Source: CADEED01 sp020442965 (GTDB lineage Bacteria > Pseudomonadota > Gammaproteobacteria > Steroidobacterales > Steroidobacteraceae). Taken from it: a DNA stretch of 64,000 nt. The notes beneath the pieces are model-generated. The model searched no databases, was not told the DNA's origin, and saw nothing but the letters and a program-made list of their open reading frames with translations. A program made the position numbers and the translations under genes. The DNA lies in contig JAWLAH010000003.1 of assembly GCA_041395525.1 (NCBI GenBank), positions 124,001-188,000 of the forward strand, given 5' to 3'. This document shows, in pieces, positions 15,036 to 23,600 of the stretch; positions within the stretch are counted from its first letter, which is position 1, and each line of letters opens with the position of its first letter.

Positions 15036-17471
15036 GTGAGTCAAAAATTGATACGTTTGGCGGTGTTAGGCCTGTTCGGTGTGACAGCGCTCACACTTCT
15101 GGCCGCGTACGCCATCGCCTGCAGCTACATCTATCTCGAGCCGTCCCTCCCGTCGGCGTCCACGATGAAGTCGATCGAGCTGCAGGTACCGCTGCGAGTG
15201 TACTCGCGCGAGAACAAGTTGATCGCGCAGATCGGGACGGAGCGACGCAGCCCCGTGAAGTACGACGAAATCCCCGCGGTGGTGCGCAATGCGTTCATCG
15301 CCGCCGAAGACGACCGCTTCTTCTCCCATCACGGCTTCGATTGGCAAGGTATTGCGCGCGCGTTGTTAGTCAATGTGGTGTCAGCGGATTTCAGCCAGGG
15401 CGCCAGTACGATCACGATGCAGGCCGCACGCAATCTTTTTCTGACGCAAGACCGTACGATCCGTCGCAAGCTCCAGGAGATCTTCCTCACGCATCGCCTC
15501 GAGCGTGAATTCAGCAAGCAACAGATTTTGGGTCTGTATTTGAACGTGATCTTCTTCGGCCAACGCTCGTTCGGCGTGGCCGCGGCAGCCGAGACCTACT
15601 TCGGCAAATCGCTCAAGGATCTGACGCTAGCCGAAGCGGCGACGCTCGCACGCGTGCCACAATCCCCGTCTAACTACAATCCGATCACCAACCCGCAGGG
15701 CGCGACCGAGCGCCGCGCGTACGTGCTGCGCCGGATGCGCGAGCTTGGCTTCATCGACGCCGCCGCCGCAGCCGCGGCCGGCAAAGAGCCACTGAACGCC
15801 AGGACACATCGACCGATCGCGGAAGTGGACGCCCCGTACGTCGCCGAGATGGTGCGCCTCGAGATCATCAAGCGCTATGGCGCGGCAGCGCAGAATGCTG
15901 GCTATCGCGTCTACACCACTATCAAGGGCAGCTTGCAGGCGGCGGCCAATCGGGCGCTGCGCAACGGCCTGGTCGAATATGACCAGCGGCACGGCTGGCG
16001 CGGCGACACGCCAAGGGTCGAACTGGCGGGCAACGAAACAGCCGAGCAGTTCGACCACATCCTCGAGGAATACACGACCGTCGGGCAGCTAACACCCGCC
16101 GTGGTGGTCTCGGTCGCCGAAAAGTCGGTGCGCGTGTACGTCAAGGAAAGCGGGCTGCAGGAGATCGGCTGGTCCGGTCTGTCTTGGGCCCGCAAGTATG
16201 AAACAGAATTGCGGTTGGGCCCCGAGCCCAAGACGGCCGGCGAGATACTCGCGCGCGGCGATGTCATTTATACGACCGTCGACGAGAAGGGCGAGAAACT
16301 GGCACTGGCACAGGTACCCGAAGCCGAAGCGGCGCTCGTCGCCATGGATCCCGACAACGGCGCTATCGTTTCGCTGGTCGGCGGCTTTGACTACTTTGAC
16401 AAGGGCCTTGGCAAATTCAATCGCGTAACACAGGCCAGACGGCAGCCGGGCTCCGGTTTCAAGCCATTTCTGTATGCGGCCGCCTTGGCGAACGACTTTA
16501 CGCCGTCGTCGATCATTGTCGATGCGCCGATCGTCGTCGAAAGCTCCGGCGAAGAGGCCGACTGGCGACCGGAAAATTCCGGCGGCACGTTCGGTGGACC
16601 GATGCGTCTGCGCGAAGCACTGGTGCGATCGCGTAATCTCGTCTCCATTCGGATATTGCGTGAGCTCGGGCTCAAAGCCGCTACCGACTACGCGACCAAG
16701 TTTGGATTCGCGCGCGCGGCGCTGCCACAGAATCTCACGCTCGCGCTCGGCACGTTGCAGGCGACCCCGCTCGAGATGGCAACCGCCTACTGTGTGTTCG
16801 CCAACGGCGGCTTTCGCGTTGAACCATACTTCATCGACAAGATCGAGGCGCCGTCCGGTGAAATCGTATATCGCGCCAATCCGACGGTCGTTTGCCCAGA
16901 CTGCGCGCCCAACGACCCGAAGTTGCGCGAGGCTCGGCCGGCGGAACGCGTCATCTCGCCGCAGATCGCGTTTCTGATGACCGACATCATGGGCGACGTC
17001 GTCAAGCGCGGTACCGGCCGCCGTGCCATGGCGCTCGGGCGCAACGATATCGCCGGCAAAACCGGCACCACTAACGACTCGATGGACACCTGGTTCAACG
17101 GTTTCAACTCGAGCCTGGTTGCGACCGCGTGGGTCGGCTTCGATCAGAGCCGCTCCTTGGGCGAGAGCGAGGAGGGCGCCAAGACCGCGATTCCAATTTG
17201 GCTTGATTTCATGCGCGTAGCGCTGCAAGGCGTACCGGAGCGCCGTCGCCCGGTGCCCGCTGGTATCGTGCAAGTCATGATCTCGCCCACCACCGGCGGT
17301 CCGGCCACGGACGACGAACCCGGCGTGTTCGAGTACTTCCGCGCCGACCGCTTGCCGACGCTCGGTATCATGGGCGGCGAAGATCAGGGCGGCCCCTTCG
17401 GGCCGGCTCTACCGGCGACGCCCAGCGATCCGCGCAGGCCTCCTCCCCCCACTAACGACCAGATATTCTAA
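15036..17471 (+). CDS. mrcA: Penicillin-binding protein 1A (bifunctional transglycosylase/transpeptidase)
   Basis: 811 residues. Cytoplasmic stub and membrane anchor at about 7-35; glycosyltransferase GT51 domain with catalytic Glu91 in IAAEDDRFF, GASTITMQ, and YLNVIFFGQ; a central OB-like domain; then the transpeptidase with SxxK (Ser473-Lys476 in GSGFK), SRN near 530 and KTGTT at about 675. A Pro-rich tail follows. Polymerises and cross-links peptidoglycan in the periplasm. GTG start with AAGGTG nine bases upstream. Divergent from pilM, as in many gammaproteobacteria. Confidence 0.96.
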   Translation: MSQKLIRLAVLGLFGVTALTLLAAYAIACSYIYLEPSLPSASTMKSIELQVPLRVYSRENKLIAQIGTERRSPVKYDEIPAVVRNAFIAAEDDRFFSHHGFDWQGIARALLVNVVSADFSQGASTITMQAARNLFLTQDRTIRRKLQEIFLTHRLEREFSKQQILGLYLNVIFFGQRSFGVAAAAETYFGKSLKDLTLAEAATLARVPQSPSNYNPITNPQGATERRAYVLRRMRELGFIDAAAAAAAGKEPLNARTHRPIAEVDAPYVAEMVRLEIIKRYGAAAQNAGYRVYTTIKGSLQAAANRALRNGLVEYDQRHGWRGDTPRVELAGNETAEQFDHILEEYTTVGQLTPAVVVSVAEKSVRVYVKESGLQEIGWSGLSWARKYETELRLGPEPKTAGEILARGDVIYTTVDEKGEKLALAQVPEAEAALVAMDPDNGAIVSLVGGFDYFDKGLGKFNRVTQARRQPGSGFKPFLYAAALANDFTPSSIIVDAPIVVESSGEEADWRPENSGGTFGGPMRLREALVRSRNLVSIRILRELGLKAATDYATKFGFARAALPQNLTLALGTLQATPLEMATAYCVFANGGFRVEPYFIDKIEAPSGEIVYRANPTVVCPDCAPNDPKLREARPAERVISPQIAFLMTDIMGDVVKRGTGRRAMALGRNDIAGKTGTTNDSMDTWFNGFNSSLVATAWVGFDQSRSLGESEEGAKTAIPIWLDFMRVALQGVPERRRPVPAGIVQVMISPTTGGPATDDEPGVFEYFRADRLPTLGIMGGEDQGGPFGPALPATPSDPRRPPPPTNDQIF

Positions 17472-17480
17472 CGAGCGGCG

Positions 17481-18113
17481 ATGAACCGGAGGGCGCTGCC
17501 GCGAACAGACAGCCTGCGACGCACGCTCGCTCAAGAGGCGGCGCGCTTGATGGCCGAGCATGGCATACGCGATTTTCTCACGGCGAAACGCAAGGCCGCC
17601 GAGCGTCTCGGCGTGTTCGACGCCGGCAAGTTGCCACGCAATCATGAGATCCAGGACGCTCTCGTGGAATACCAGCGCCTGTTTGGCGGCGAAGAACACG
17701 CTCGGGCACTGCTCGCGAAACGATCTGCCGCGATTGCCGCCATGAACCTGCTGGCCGAATTTCGGCCGCGACTAGTCGGCGCGGTGCTGCTTGGCACCGC
17801 AAGCTCGCACAACGATATTCAGCTACATCTGTTCGCCGATCGGGCGGAAACAGTGAGCTTTTTCCTGTTTGATCGGGAAATCCCGCACGAATTTTTCGAC
17901 CGGCGAATGAAGTACAGCGCCGATCGTGTCATCGCGCATCCCGGTTTACGCTTCGAAATCGGCGATCAATTGGTGGAAGCGGTAGTGTTTTCCCACGACG
18001 GAATACGGCAAGCACCGATGAGCGTGATCGATGGCAAGCCGATGCGACGGGCCGATGCTGCTGAGGTTCGAGCGCTGGTCGGGCAGGCAGAGCTGACTGA
18101 CGATCGCGGCTAA
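17481..18113 (+). CDS. Conserved hypothetical protein, weak nucleotidyltransferase-like segment
   Basis: 210 residues, soluble, no signal peptide. The N-terminal half is helical and charged (LMAEHGIRDFLTAKRKAAERLGV). The middle segment LLGTASSHNDIQLHLFAD loosely resembles the GS...D-x-D strand-turn of nucleotidyltransferase folds, but this is a weak likeness. It starts nine bases after the PBP1a stop and is probably co-transcribed with it. Function not recognised. Confidence 0.75.
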   Translation: MNRRALPRTDSLRRTLAQEAARLMAEHGIRDFLTAKRKAAERLGVFDAGKLPRNHEIQDALVEYQRLFGGEEHARALLAKRSAAIAAMNLLAEFRPRLVGAVLLGTASSHNDIQLHLFADRAETVSFFLFDREIPHEFFDRRMKYSADRVIAHPGLRFEIGDQLVEAVVFSHDGIRQAPMSVIDGKPMRRADAAEVRALVGQAELTDDRG

Positions 18114-18136
18114 CTGTGTCGTCGCGCGCGGCCGGA

Positions 18137-19435
18137 TCAACGCCGCTTGGCTACGTCGACGTAATCGCGCTTCACTGGTCCAGTATACAGCTGTCGCGGC
18201 CGCCCGATGCGCATCGACGGGTCCGAGATCATCTCCTGCCAGTGCGCTACCCAGCCCACCGTGCGTGCGATCGCGAACATCACCGTGAACATCGAGCGCG
18301 GGATACCGAGAGCACTGTAGATAATGCCCGAATAGAAATCCACGTTCGGATACAGCTTACGACTGACGAAATACTCGTCCTTGAGTGCGATCGCTTCGAG
18401 CTCGAGCGCCAGCTCGAACAGTGGGTTGTCTGCACTACCGAGTTTTGCTAACAACTTGTGGCACATCTCGCGAATAATCTTGGCACGCGGATCGAAGTTC
18501 TTGTAGACGCGATGCCCAAATCCCATCAAACGAAAGTGCGCGGATTTGTCCTTGGCCATGGCGAGATACTTGGGGATCTGGTCGACGCTGCCGATCTGCT
18601 CGAGCATGTCGAGCACTGCCTCGTTCGCACCGCCGTGCGCCGGGCCCCATAGTGCCGAGACGCCCGCCGAAATCGCAGCATAAGGATTCGCACCGGTTGA
18701 CCCCGCGAGCCGCACCGTGGAGGTGCTCGCGTTCTGCTCGTGATCGGCGTGCAGCACGAATAACAAGTCGAGCGCCGCAGCGGCGTCGGGGTCCACGTCG
18801 TAGCGTTCGCACGGCACGGCGAAAAACATGTGCAAAAGATTGGCGCAGTAACCGAGATCGTTGCGCGGATAGATATAGGGCTGTCCCAGGGAGTGTTTGT
18901 ACGCCGCGGCCGCGATAGTCGGTATCTTGGCGATGACCCGGTGCGCAAAAATCTCGCGATGCCGCGGGTTATGGATGTCCATCGTGTCGTGATAGAACGC
19001 TGACATCGATGCAACGACGGCCGACACCATGGCCATCGGATGCGCGTTGTGGTGGAAGCCGCCAAAGAAGCGCAGCAAGGATTCGTTGATCATCGTGTGG
19101 TGACCGATGCTGCCGCGAAATTCCTGCAGCTGCGTGGCGCTCGGAAGTTCACCGTATAACAGCAGGTAGGCTACTTCCGTGAAGCTGCTCTTGTCGGCCA
19201 ATTGCTCGATCGGGTAGCCGCGATGCAACAGAATGCCGGCGTCACCGTCAATGTATGTGATCTTGCTCTCAGTTGACGCGGTGACACCAAAGCCAGGATC
19301 GAAGGTGAACACACCGTGATCCTTGTTGATACCTGCGATATCGAGTACGGCCGGTCCGATGGTGCCTTCGAGCACTGGGAGCCGAGATTTCTTGCCACTG
19401 GAAGGATCGATCAGTTCGAAATTCTTGTCGGCCAT
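18137..19435 (-). CDS. gltA: Citrate synthase (type II)
   Basis: 432 residues, the length of gammaproteobacterial hexameric citrate synthases. Catalytic segments are visible: LHADHEQNAST, MGFGHRVYKNFDPRA with the active-site His, and PNVDFYSG with the active-site Asp. Condenses acetyl-CoA and oxaloacetate to citrate at the entry of the TCA cycle. Convergent with the hypothetical gene at 17481, with only 23 bases between stops. A GAGCCTG-A-CAGGCTC palindrome lies about 40 bases upstream of its start. Confidence 0.96.
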   Translation of the reverse strand: MADKNFELIDPSSGKKSRLPVLEGTIGPAVLDIAGINKDHGVFTFDPGFGVTASTESKITYIDGDAGILLHRGYPIEQLADKSSFTEVAYLLLYGELPSATQLQEFRGSIGHHTMINESLLRFFGGFHHNAHPMAMVSAVVASMSAFYHDTMDIHNPRHREIFAHRVIAKIPTIAAAAYKHSLGQPYIYPRNDLGYCANLLHMFFAVPCERYDVDPDAAAALDLLFVLHADHEQNASTSTVRLAGSTGANPYAAISAGVSALWGPAHGGANEAVLDMLEQIGSVDQIPKYLAMAKDKSAHFRLMGFGHRVYKNFDPRAKIIREMCHKLLAKLGSADNPLFELALELEAIALKDEYFVSRKLYPNVDFYSGIIYSALGIPRSMFTVMFAIARTVGWVAHWQEMISDPSMRIGRPRQLYTGPVKRDYVDVAKRR

Positions 19436-19473
19436 AGCTCTGTTTCTGACTAGATACTTGAATGTAACTGGGC

Positions 19474-19488
19474 GAGCCTGACAGGCTC
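19474..19488. repeat. Short palindrome GAGCCTG-A-CAGGCTC between the M48 gene and gltA
   Basis: Seven-base arms around a single A. As RNA it can form GAGCC/GGCTC with a five-base loop. It lies 40 bases before gltA and 70 bases after the M48 gene; it could be a weak hairpin at the end of that gene or an operator for gltA. Nothing in the sequence decides. Confidence 0.35.
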
Positions 19489-19558
19489 AGCGGCCGGAAT
19501 CAAGAAACCATGGCGCACTCGCGGTGTCACAACTGGTCTCGTGTTCGTGGAGCGGCAA

Positions 19559-21031
19559 CTACTGCACGATCTTGAAGAGCTGGCCGGGTGTGACCGACTT
19601 CTTCGGGTACAGACCATTGATCAACTCGAGCGTTTCGAGCTGATACTTGTCCTCGGGCATGTCCTTGACGTAACTCTCGAGCTGGGTCTTGTCGGTCGCT
19701 TTGACGATCTTCAGTCGATAGGGTTCGGCCAGCGGAAACTCGGATGGCTTCAGTGCCCGCAACGTCTGTGCAACCGACGTGATCAGTCCGTCGGCTTCCG
19801 GACGTCCATTGGCCGACGCTCGACTCGCGCCGGCGACCACGTACGCGGACTTGCCCAGATAGATGACCGTCCAACGCACCGGCCCCGCGCCGTTGTCGAG
19901 GGGCGAACCCGTGCGAGTCAGCACCGAATAGCCTTCATTGCCATTGGCGGTAATGGCCTCGCCGCCAACCAGCGAATTGCCGCGTAGTTTCTCCAGCAAA
20001 AACTCCCGCGGCCCCTGCTTCTCGGGTCGCGCGTCGGCGATCACTTGCAGAATGGCATCCTTGTTCGGTGTGTAGGCGAGCAGTCGTGTACGCTCGTTTT
20101 CGACCGTCCAACCCCGCGGGAACGCCATCGTGATACCGAGGTCGGCGTGATAGAAGCGATTGTCCCGCACGATGCCTTGCGCCTTGCTCGAGCCATAGGC
20201 CATGCCGTCGATGTGCCGCAGATACTCGTCGTGATTGACAATCCACCCGCCGACGGGAGCAGACGTCACGTTCGCGGCACCCTTCGCGGCCTGGATCACG
20301 CGCGCATCGGGCGTAGGATGCGATGAAAAAATGCCATGGTAGATCTGGGGCTCGCGGCCCTCTAGCCGCGCGCGCTCGCGCTCGAACCGTTCGCCAGCCT
20401 TGAACACCTCGAAGGTGCGCTCCATCGCTTCAGGTTCGTAGCCCGCCTTGGCCGCGTACTCGAGTCCGAGCCGATCGGCTTCCATCTCATTCTCGCGACC
20501 ATAGCCTTGCACCCACGCGGCCGCGCCGATGTTCGCCAATTGCCCGACCGCATTCGAACCCGTGAGAACCGTCGCCGCCACGGTTCCCAAACTTGCTAAC
20601 AGGCCGCGGGTCTGGCGACGTGCCGGATGTCGCGCCGTAATGTGACCGATCTCGTGACCCAGCACCGTGATCAGTTCCGCTTCAGAATTGAGATTGATCA
20701 ACAATCCGCGATTGACGTAGACGTTGCAGCAACCGGTAGTGAACGCATTGATGCCCGCATCATCGATCACATAGAAGCGGTATTCTTCTCCGGGGAGATG
20801 GCTGACGCGCGCGACGCGCTGGCCGAGTTCGTTGACGTAGTCCTGGATTGCCTGATCTTCGTATAGGCCTAAAACCTTGACAATTTCATCGTGCTGTTTC
20901 CGAACGCGCTCGCGCTCTCCCGACATCGACGACATGACGACATCGGACTTGCCCGAGACCGGGTTGGTCGCGCAACCGCCAAGAGCCAGCGTGACGACCA
21001 GCAGCAAAGCGGCAGCAATTCGAGACGTCAT
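19559..21031 (-). CDS. M48 family zinc metalloprotease, lipoprotein
   Basis: 490 residues. Signal peptide with lipobox LGGC (Cys20), then the gluzincin motif HEIGH (His126, Glu127, His130) and the downstream NEMEADRLG with the third zinc ligand. Upstream INAFTTGCCNVYVNRGLL is typical of the BepA/LoiP/YggG group. The C-terminal 200 residues do not look like TPRs; a short LysM-like segment near the end (LYPKKSVTPGQLFKIV) may bind peptidoglycan. Likely a periplasmic outer-membrane quality-control protease. ATG 21031 was chosen because GGAG lies eight bases upstream and the lipobox is then correctly placed. Confidence 0.9.
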   Translation of the reverse strand: MTSRIAAALLLVVTLALGGCATNPVSGKSDVVMSSMSGERERVRKQHDEIVKVLGLYEDQAIQDYVNELGQRVARVSHLPGEEYRFYVIDDAGINAFTTGCCNVYVNRGLLINLNSEAELITVLGHEIGHITARHPARRQTRGLLASLGTVAATVLTGSNAVGQLANIGAAAWVQGYGRENEMEADRLGLEYAAKAGYEPEAMERTFEVFKAGERFERERARLEGREPQIYHGIFSSHPTPDARVIQAAKGAANVTSAPVGGWIVNHDEYLRHIDGMAYGSSKAQGIVRDNRFYHADLGITMAFPRGWTVENERTRLLAYTPNKDAILQVIADARPEKQGPREFLLEKLRGNSLVGGEAITANGNEGYSVLTRTGSPLDNGAGPVRWTVIYLGKSAYVVAGASRASANGRPEADGLITSVAQTLRALKPSEFPLAEPYRLKIVKATDKTQLESYVKDMPEDKYQLETLELINGLYPKKSVTPGQLFKIVQ

Positions 21032-21185
21032 AGGTGGTACTCCACGCGCAGCGTCAGCGGCTCGAGCGCGCGCGCCAATGCGACACACGGTCATCATCAT
21101 AATTGCTGCGGCGCCGAGAGGTGAGACTCCCGCCCGCGATCGAAGTTGCAGCAGCACGCCCGGACCCAAAGCGTGAGCCGGCAAT

Positions 21186-21407
21186 TTACTTGGTGGCGGA
21201 GCTCGCCTGCGTCGCGTACCGCTTGCGGAACTTGTCGACTCGACCGGCGGTGTCGACGATTTTCTGCTTGCCCGTATAGAACGGATGGCAGCTCGCGCAG
21301 ACTTCCACACTCAGGTCTTCCGTGAGCGTCGAACGAGTCTTGAACGTGTTGCCGCAAGTGCAGGTCACGTTGATCTCTTTATAGGCAGGATGTATCTCGG
21401 CTTTCAT
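21186..21407 (-). CDS. rpmE: 50S ribosomal protein bL31
   Basis: 73 residues. The Cys pairs CTC (16, 18) and CASC (37, 40) mark the zinc-binding form; HPFYTGKQK is the family signature. Single gene with its own promoter (21485-21512) and a leader of about 75 bases that begins with a hairpin, suggesting autoregulation as described for E. coli L31. Confidence 0.96.
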   Translation of the reverse strand: MKAEIHPAYKEINVTCTCGNTFKTRSTLTEDLSVEVCASCHPFYTGKQKIVDTAGRVDKFRKRYATQASSATK

Positions 21408-21456
21408 TGGGCATCTCGCTCAGTCGCACGCACTAATTTGCCGCAGGAAGCGAAGA

Positions 21457-21483
21457 TTCGCGCCTGCACAAAAAGGGCGCGAA
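21457..21483 (-). promoter_or_regulatory. rpmE leader hairpin, candidate L31 autoregulatory element
   Basis: TTCGCGCC (21457-21464) pairs with GGCGCGAA (21476-21483), 8-bp stem and 11-base loop. On the minus strand it starts at the predicted transcription start and lies about 50 bases before the rpmE start codon. No poly-U follows, so a structural rather than terminator role is inferred. Confidence 0.5.
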
Positions 21484-21484
21484 C

Positions 21485-21512
21485 TATATATGGCCAATTG
21501 CCGCTACTGCAA
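21485..21512 (-). promoter_or_regulatory. Predicted rpmE promoter
   Basis: Minus strand -35 TTGCAG (21512-21507), 16-base spacer, -10 TATATA (21490-21485). Start of transcription is expected around 21478-21480, inside the first arm of the leader hairpin. Confidence 0.6.
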
Positions 21513-21531
21513 GCAGGCGAGCAGTGCCGCC

Positions 21532-21566
21532 TTATCCACAGAAATTGGGGATAAGTCTGTGGGCAA
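21532..21566. promoter_or_regulatory. Cluster of DnaA-box-like sites
   Basis: Perfect consensus TTATCCACA at 21532-21540 (plus), TTATCCCCA at 21546-21554 (minus, one mismatch) and TTGCCCACA at 21558-21566 (minus, two mismatches). Three sites in 35 bases next to an AT-rich flank. May be a DnaA-binding regulatory site or part of a replication-related locus; no dnaA, dnaN or gidA gene is in the window. Confidence 0.5.
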
Positions 21567-21709
21567 ACTCGCCCTCGCCCCGTCGATATCGCGAAATCTG
21601 CGCAATTCTATTGAATTGGTCAAAAAACGACCAGTTGGCAAAAATCTATCGAATCAATGAGTTATGAACACTATTTGCCGTGCCATAGTGCTTATGTCAC
21701 GTAATCGCC

Positions 21710-22963
21710 TCATTCTCGTCGGATCCGACCTACAGCTGTTAATAAATCGGCGGATGGGGCGGCAAATTGCAACCCACGGGACTCCAAAGTCCTCCCACTC
21801 GCGGGAAGAAAATCCAGCAACACCTCGTTTAGAAAGCGAAATCCGCGTTCTGTTGCACGCCAATTTGCCGTCTCTGGCGCGCCAGAGACGGCCATCAACA
21901 GCCCGCGCGCGCGCAACGCCTGCAGCGTCGGCTCGATCGACTTGAAGTCGAGCCCCGTGCGTGACTCGAACGCGTCGCGTTCAAAGCCGCCGACGCAGCG
22001 CAGCGCATTCAGCATGAACTCGAACGGCCGTTGCTCGACGGGGACCTCCTCGACCGTCAGTCCTGCAATACCCGATTTCAGGTAGCGCCGTGGGTCGCGC
22101 TGCTGACGCGTACGCCGAATGACGCCACGTTCGGTGTCGGTGAGCTTGCCGTGCGCGCCGGCGCCGATCCCGAGGTAATCACCAAACTGCCAGTAGTTGA
22201 GATTGTGGCGACACGCACGATCGCGTCGTGCGTAGGCCGATACCTCGTAGCGCTCGAAACCCGCGTCGCCAAGCCGCGCCTGGCAGCGCTCCAGCATCGT
22301 CTCGATCGTCTCGTCGGTTGGCAGACTCGGCGGTCGCGCCGCGAACACGGTCCCTGGCTCGAGTGTTAGTTGATAGTGCGAGAGATGCGCTGGCTGCAGC
22401 TGCAAGGCGCTGCGGACATCGTCTTCCGCGTCGTCGACAGACTGGTCGGGCAGGCCGTACATCAAGTCCAGGTTGAAGTTATCAAGACCCGCGGCGTGCA
22501 GCTCTGCCGCCGCGCGACGCGTGTCCGCGGGGCTATGGATGCGACCGAGCACGGCCAATTTCCCGGTGCGCGCCAGCTTCGCGCGCCGAGTGAAACCCGG
22601 GTTACGCCGACCGGGCGCGATAAGCGGCGAATCGCCTGCGTTCGATCGTGCCTGGATTGGCCCTCGGAGGGTGAGCTCGGATCTGCGGATCGAGGGCGAA
22701 GCGGCGCCGCGGATTGCCGCGAACAACCGGGCGAGCGATGCTGGTGGAAAAAGACTCGGCGTGCCACCGCCGAGAAAGATGCTAACGAGCGGTCGGTTCG
22801 GCGCGGCGAGTGCTTGCGCGTCCAGATCGGCGATCAGCGCATCGATGTACTGATCAGCGGGCAACTCACCGCGCAGTGCGTGGGAATTGAAGTCGCAATA
22901 CGGACACTTCTGCACGCACCATGGGAAGTGAACATAGAGTGCCAGCGGCGGGGTAATCAGCAT
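21710..22963 (-). CDS. hemW: Radical SAM protein HemW (heme chaperone), with an internal out-of-frame segment
   Basis: 417 residues. The radical SAM Cys cluster C16-x3-C20-x2-C23 and the GGGTPS motif are intact, as are LGRIHS and the C-terminal HemW domain. Residues about 100-134 (22562-22666) are not HemW sequence. The DNA there encodes the missing conserved pieces in the two other frames: ANPGTIERRRFAAYRA in one, then GVTRVSLGARS in the next. At least three small indels within about 110 bases shift the frame and finally restore it, so the gene stays open. HemW lacking EANPG and VSLGxQSF is unlikely to work. Either a decaying gene or local sequence errors. Follows rdgB on the same strand by 19 bases. 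Confidence 0.85.
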   Translation of the reverse strand: MLITPPLALYVHFPWCVQKCPYCDFNSHALRGELPADQYIDALIADLDAQALAAPNRPLVSIFLGGGTPSLFPPASLARLFAAIRGAASPSIRRSELTLRGPIQARSNAGDSPLIAPGRRNPGFTRRAKLARTGKLAVLGRIHSPADTRRAAAELHAAGLDNFNLDLMYGLPDQSVDDAEDDVRSALQLQPAHLSHYQLTLEPGTVFAARPPSLPTDETIETMLERCQARLGDAGFERYEVSAYARRDRACRHNLNYWQFGDYLGIGAGAHGKLTDTERGVIRRTRQQRDPRRYLKSGIAGLTVEEVPVEQRPFEFMLNALRCVGGFERDAFESRTGLDFKSIEPTLQALRARGLLMAVSGAPETANWRATERGFRFLNEVLLDFLPASGRTLESRGLQFAAPSADLLTAVGRIRRE

Positions 22964-22982
22964 GGCACCGCAACCGTCGCCA

Positions 22983-23600
22983 TCATCTGCCGGCCAGTCG
23001 GGTGGTTAGTGCCGCGCGCAACTTCGCGAGTGCCCGGCCGCGATGACTCAGTGCGTTCTTGCGCTCCGCCGGCATTTCGGCGACCGTCAGTGTCTCGCCG
23101 AGCGGCACAAATATCGGATCGTAGCCAAAGCCACCGGTACCACGCGGCGCCGCGACGAGAGTGCCCTCCCAGCTCGCTGCCGCGATCAGCGGCGCAGGAT
23201 CATCGGGCGAGCTCACGAACACCATTGCGCATTGGTAGCGTGCCGTCCGCTCGCCCCGATCGACCGCAGCGAGTGCGTGGAGCAGTTTCTCGAGATTGTC
23301 GCGATCGGTGGCGTGTTCGCCCGCATAGCGGGCCGAACGAACACCCGGCAAGCCGCCGAGCGCGTCCACTTCGAGACCTGAATCGTCGGCGAGCGCCGCA
23401 AGCGAGGTGCGGGTCGCGGCATGACGCGCCTTGATGAGCGCGTTCTCGACGAAGGTGCTGCCCGTCTCGGGTGGCGATTCGATACCGAAGTCATTCTGCG
23501 GCAAGATCGACAGGCCGAGCGGCGCTAACAATGCGGACAGCTCGCGCAACTTGCCGCGATTGCCGCTCGCGAGCACCACGCGCGCAGCCGCTGAGCTCAC
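22983..23600 (-). CDS. rdgB: dITP/XTP pyrophosphatase (RdgB/HAM1)
   Basis: 205 residues. SGNRGK near residue 12, TFVENALIKARHA, ADDSGLEVDALGG with metal-binding Asp residues, GYDPIFVP and SHRGRAL are the family motifs in order. Hydrolyses non-canonical purine nucleotides (dITP, XTP) to monophosphates, protecting DNA. Start overlaps the rph stop by four bases; hemW follows. The rph-rdgB-hemW order is widespread. Confidence 0.95.
   Translation of the reverse strand: MSSAAARVVLASGNRGKLRELSALLAPLGLSILPQNDFGIESPPETGSTFVENALIKARHAATRTSLAALADDSGLEVDALGGLPGVRSARYAGEHATDRDNLEKLLHALAAVDRGERTARYQCAMVFVSSPDDPAPLIAAASWEGTLVAAPRGTGGFGYDPIFVPLGETLTVAEMPAERKNALSHRGRALAKLRAALTTRLAGR

Larger units (their letters stand above)
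21408..21709. other. 302-base intergenic region upstream of rpmE
   Basis: No gene seen. From the rpmE side outward: rpmE leader, hairpin (21457-21483), promoter (21485-21512), a cluster of DnaA-box-like sequences (21532-21566), then an AT-rich stretch of about 80 bases (21590-21670) unlike the GC-rich surroundings. It includes TGGTC-aaaaaac-GACCA and CACTAT/ATAGTG inverted repeats near the hemW stop. Confidence 0.6.

Noticed and set aside
16089..17273. Long open frame (394 codons) on the minus strand opposite the PBP1a gene
   Set aside because: It lies entirely antisense to well-conserved transpeptidase codons, has no recognisable domain and no start site signals; a composition shadow of GC-rich coding DNA.
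21532..21670. Chromosomal origin oriC
   Set aside because: Boxes and AT-rich flank fit, but there is no dnaA, dnaN, gyrB, rpmH or gidA gene nearby; kept only as a DnaA-site candidate.
22370..23434. 354-codon plus-strand frame opposite hemW and rdgB
   Set aside because: Spans the reverse of two genes with clear motifs; Arg/Ala-rich shadow.
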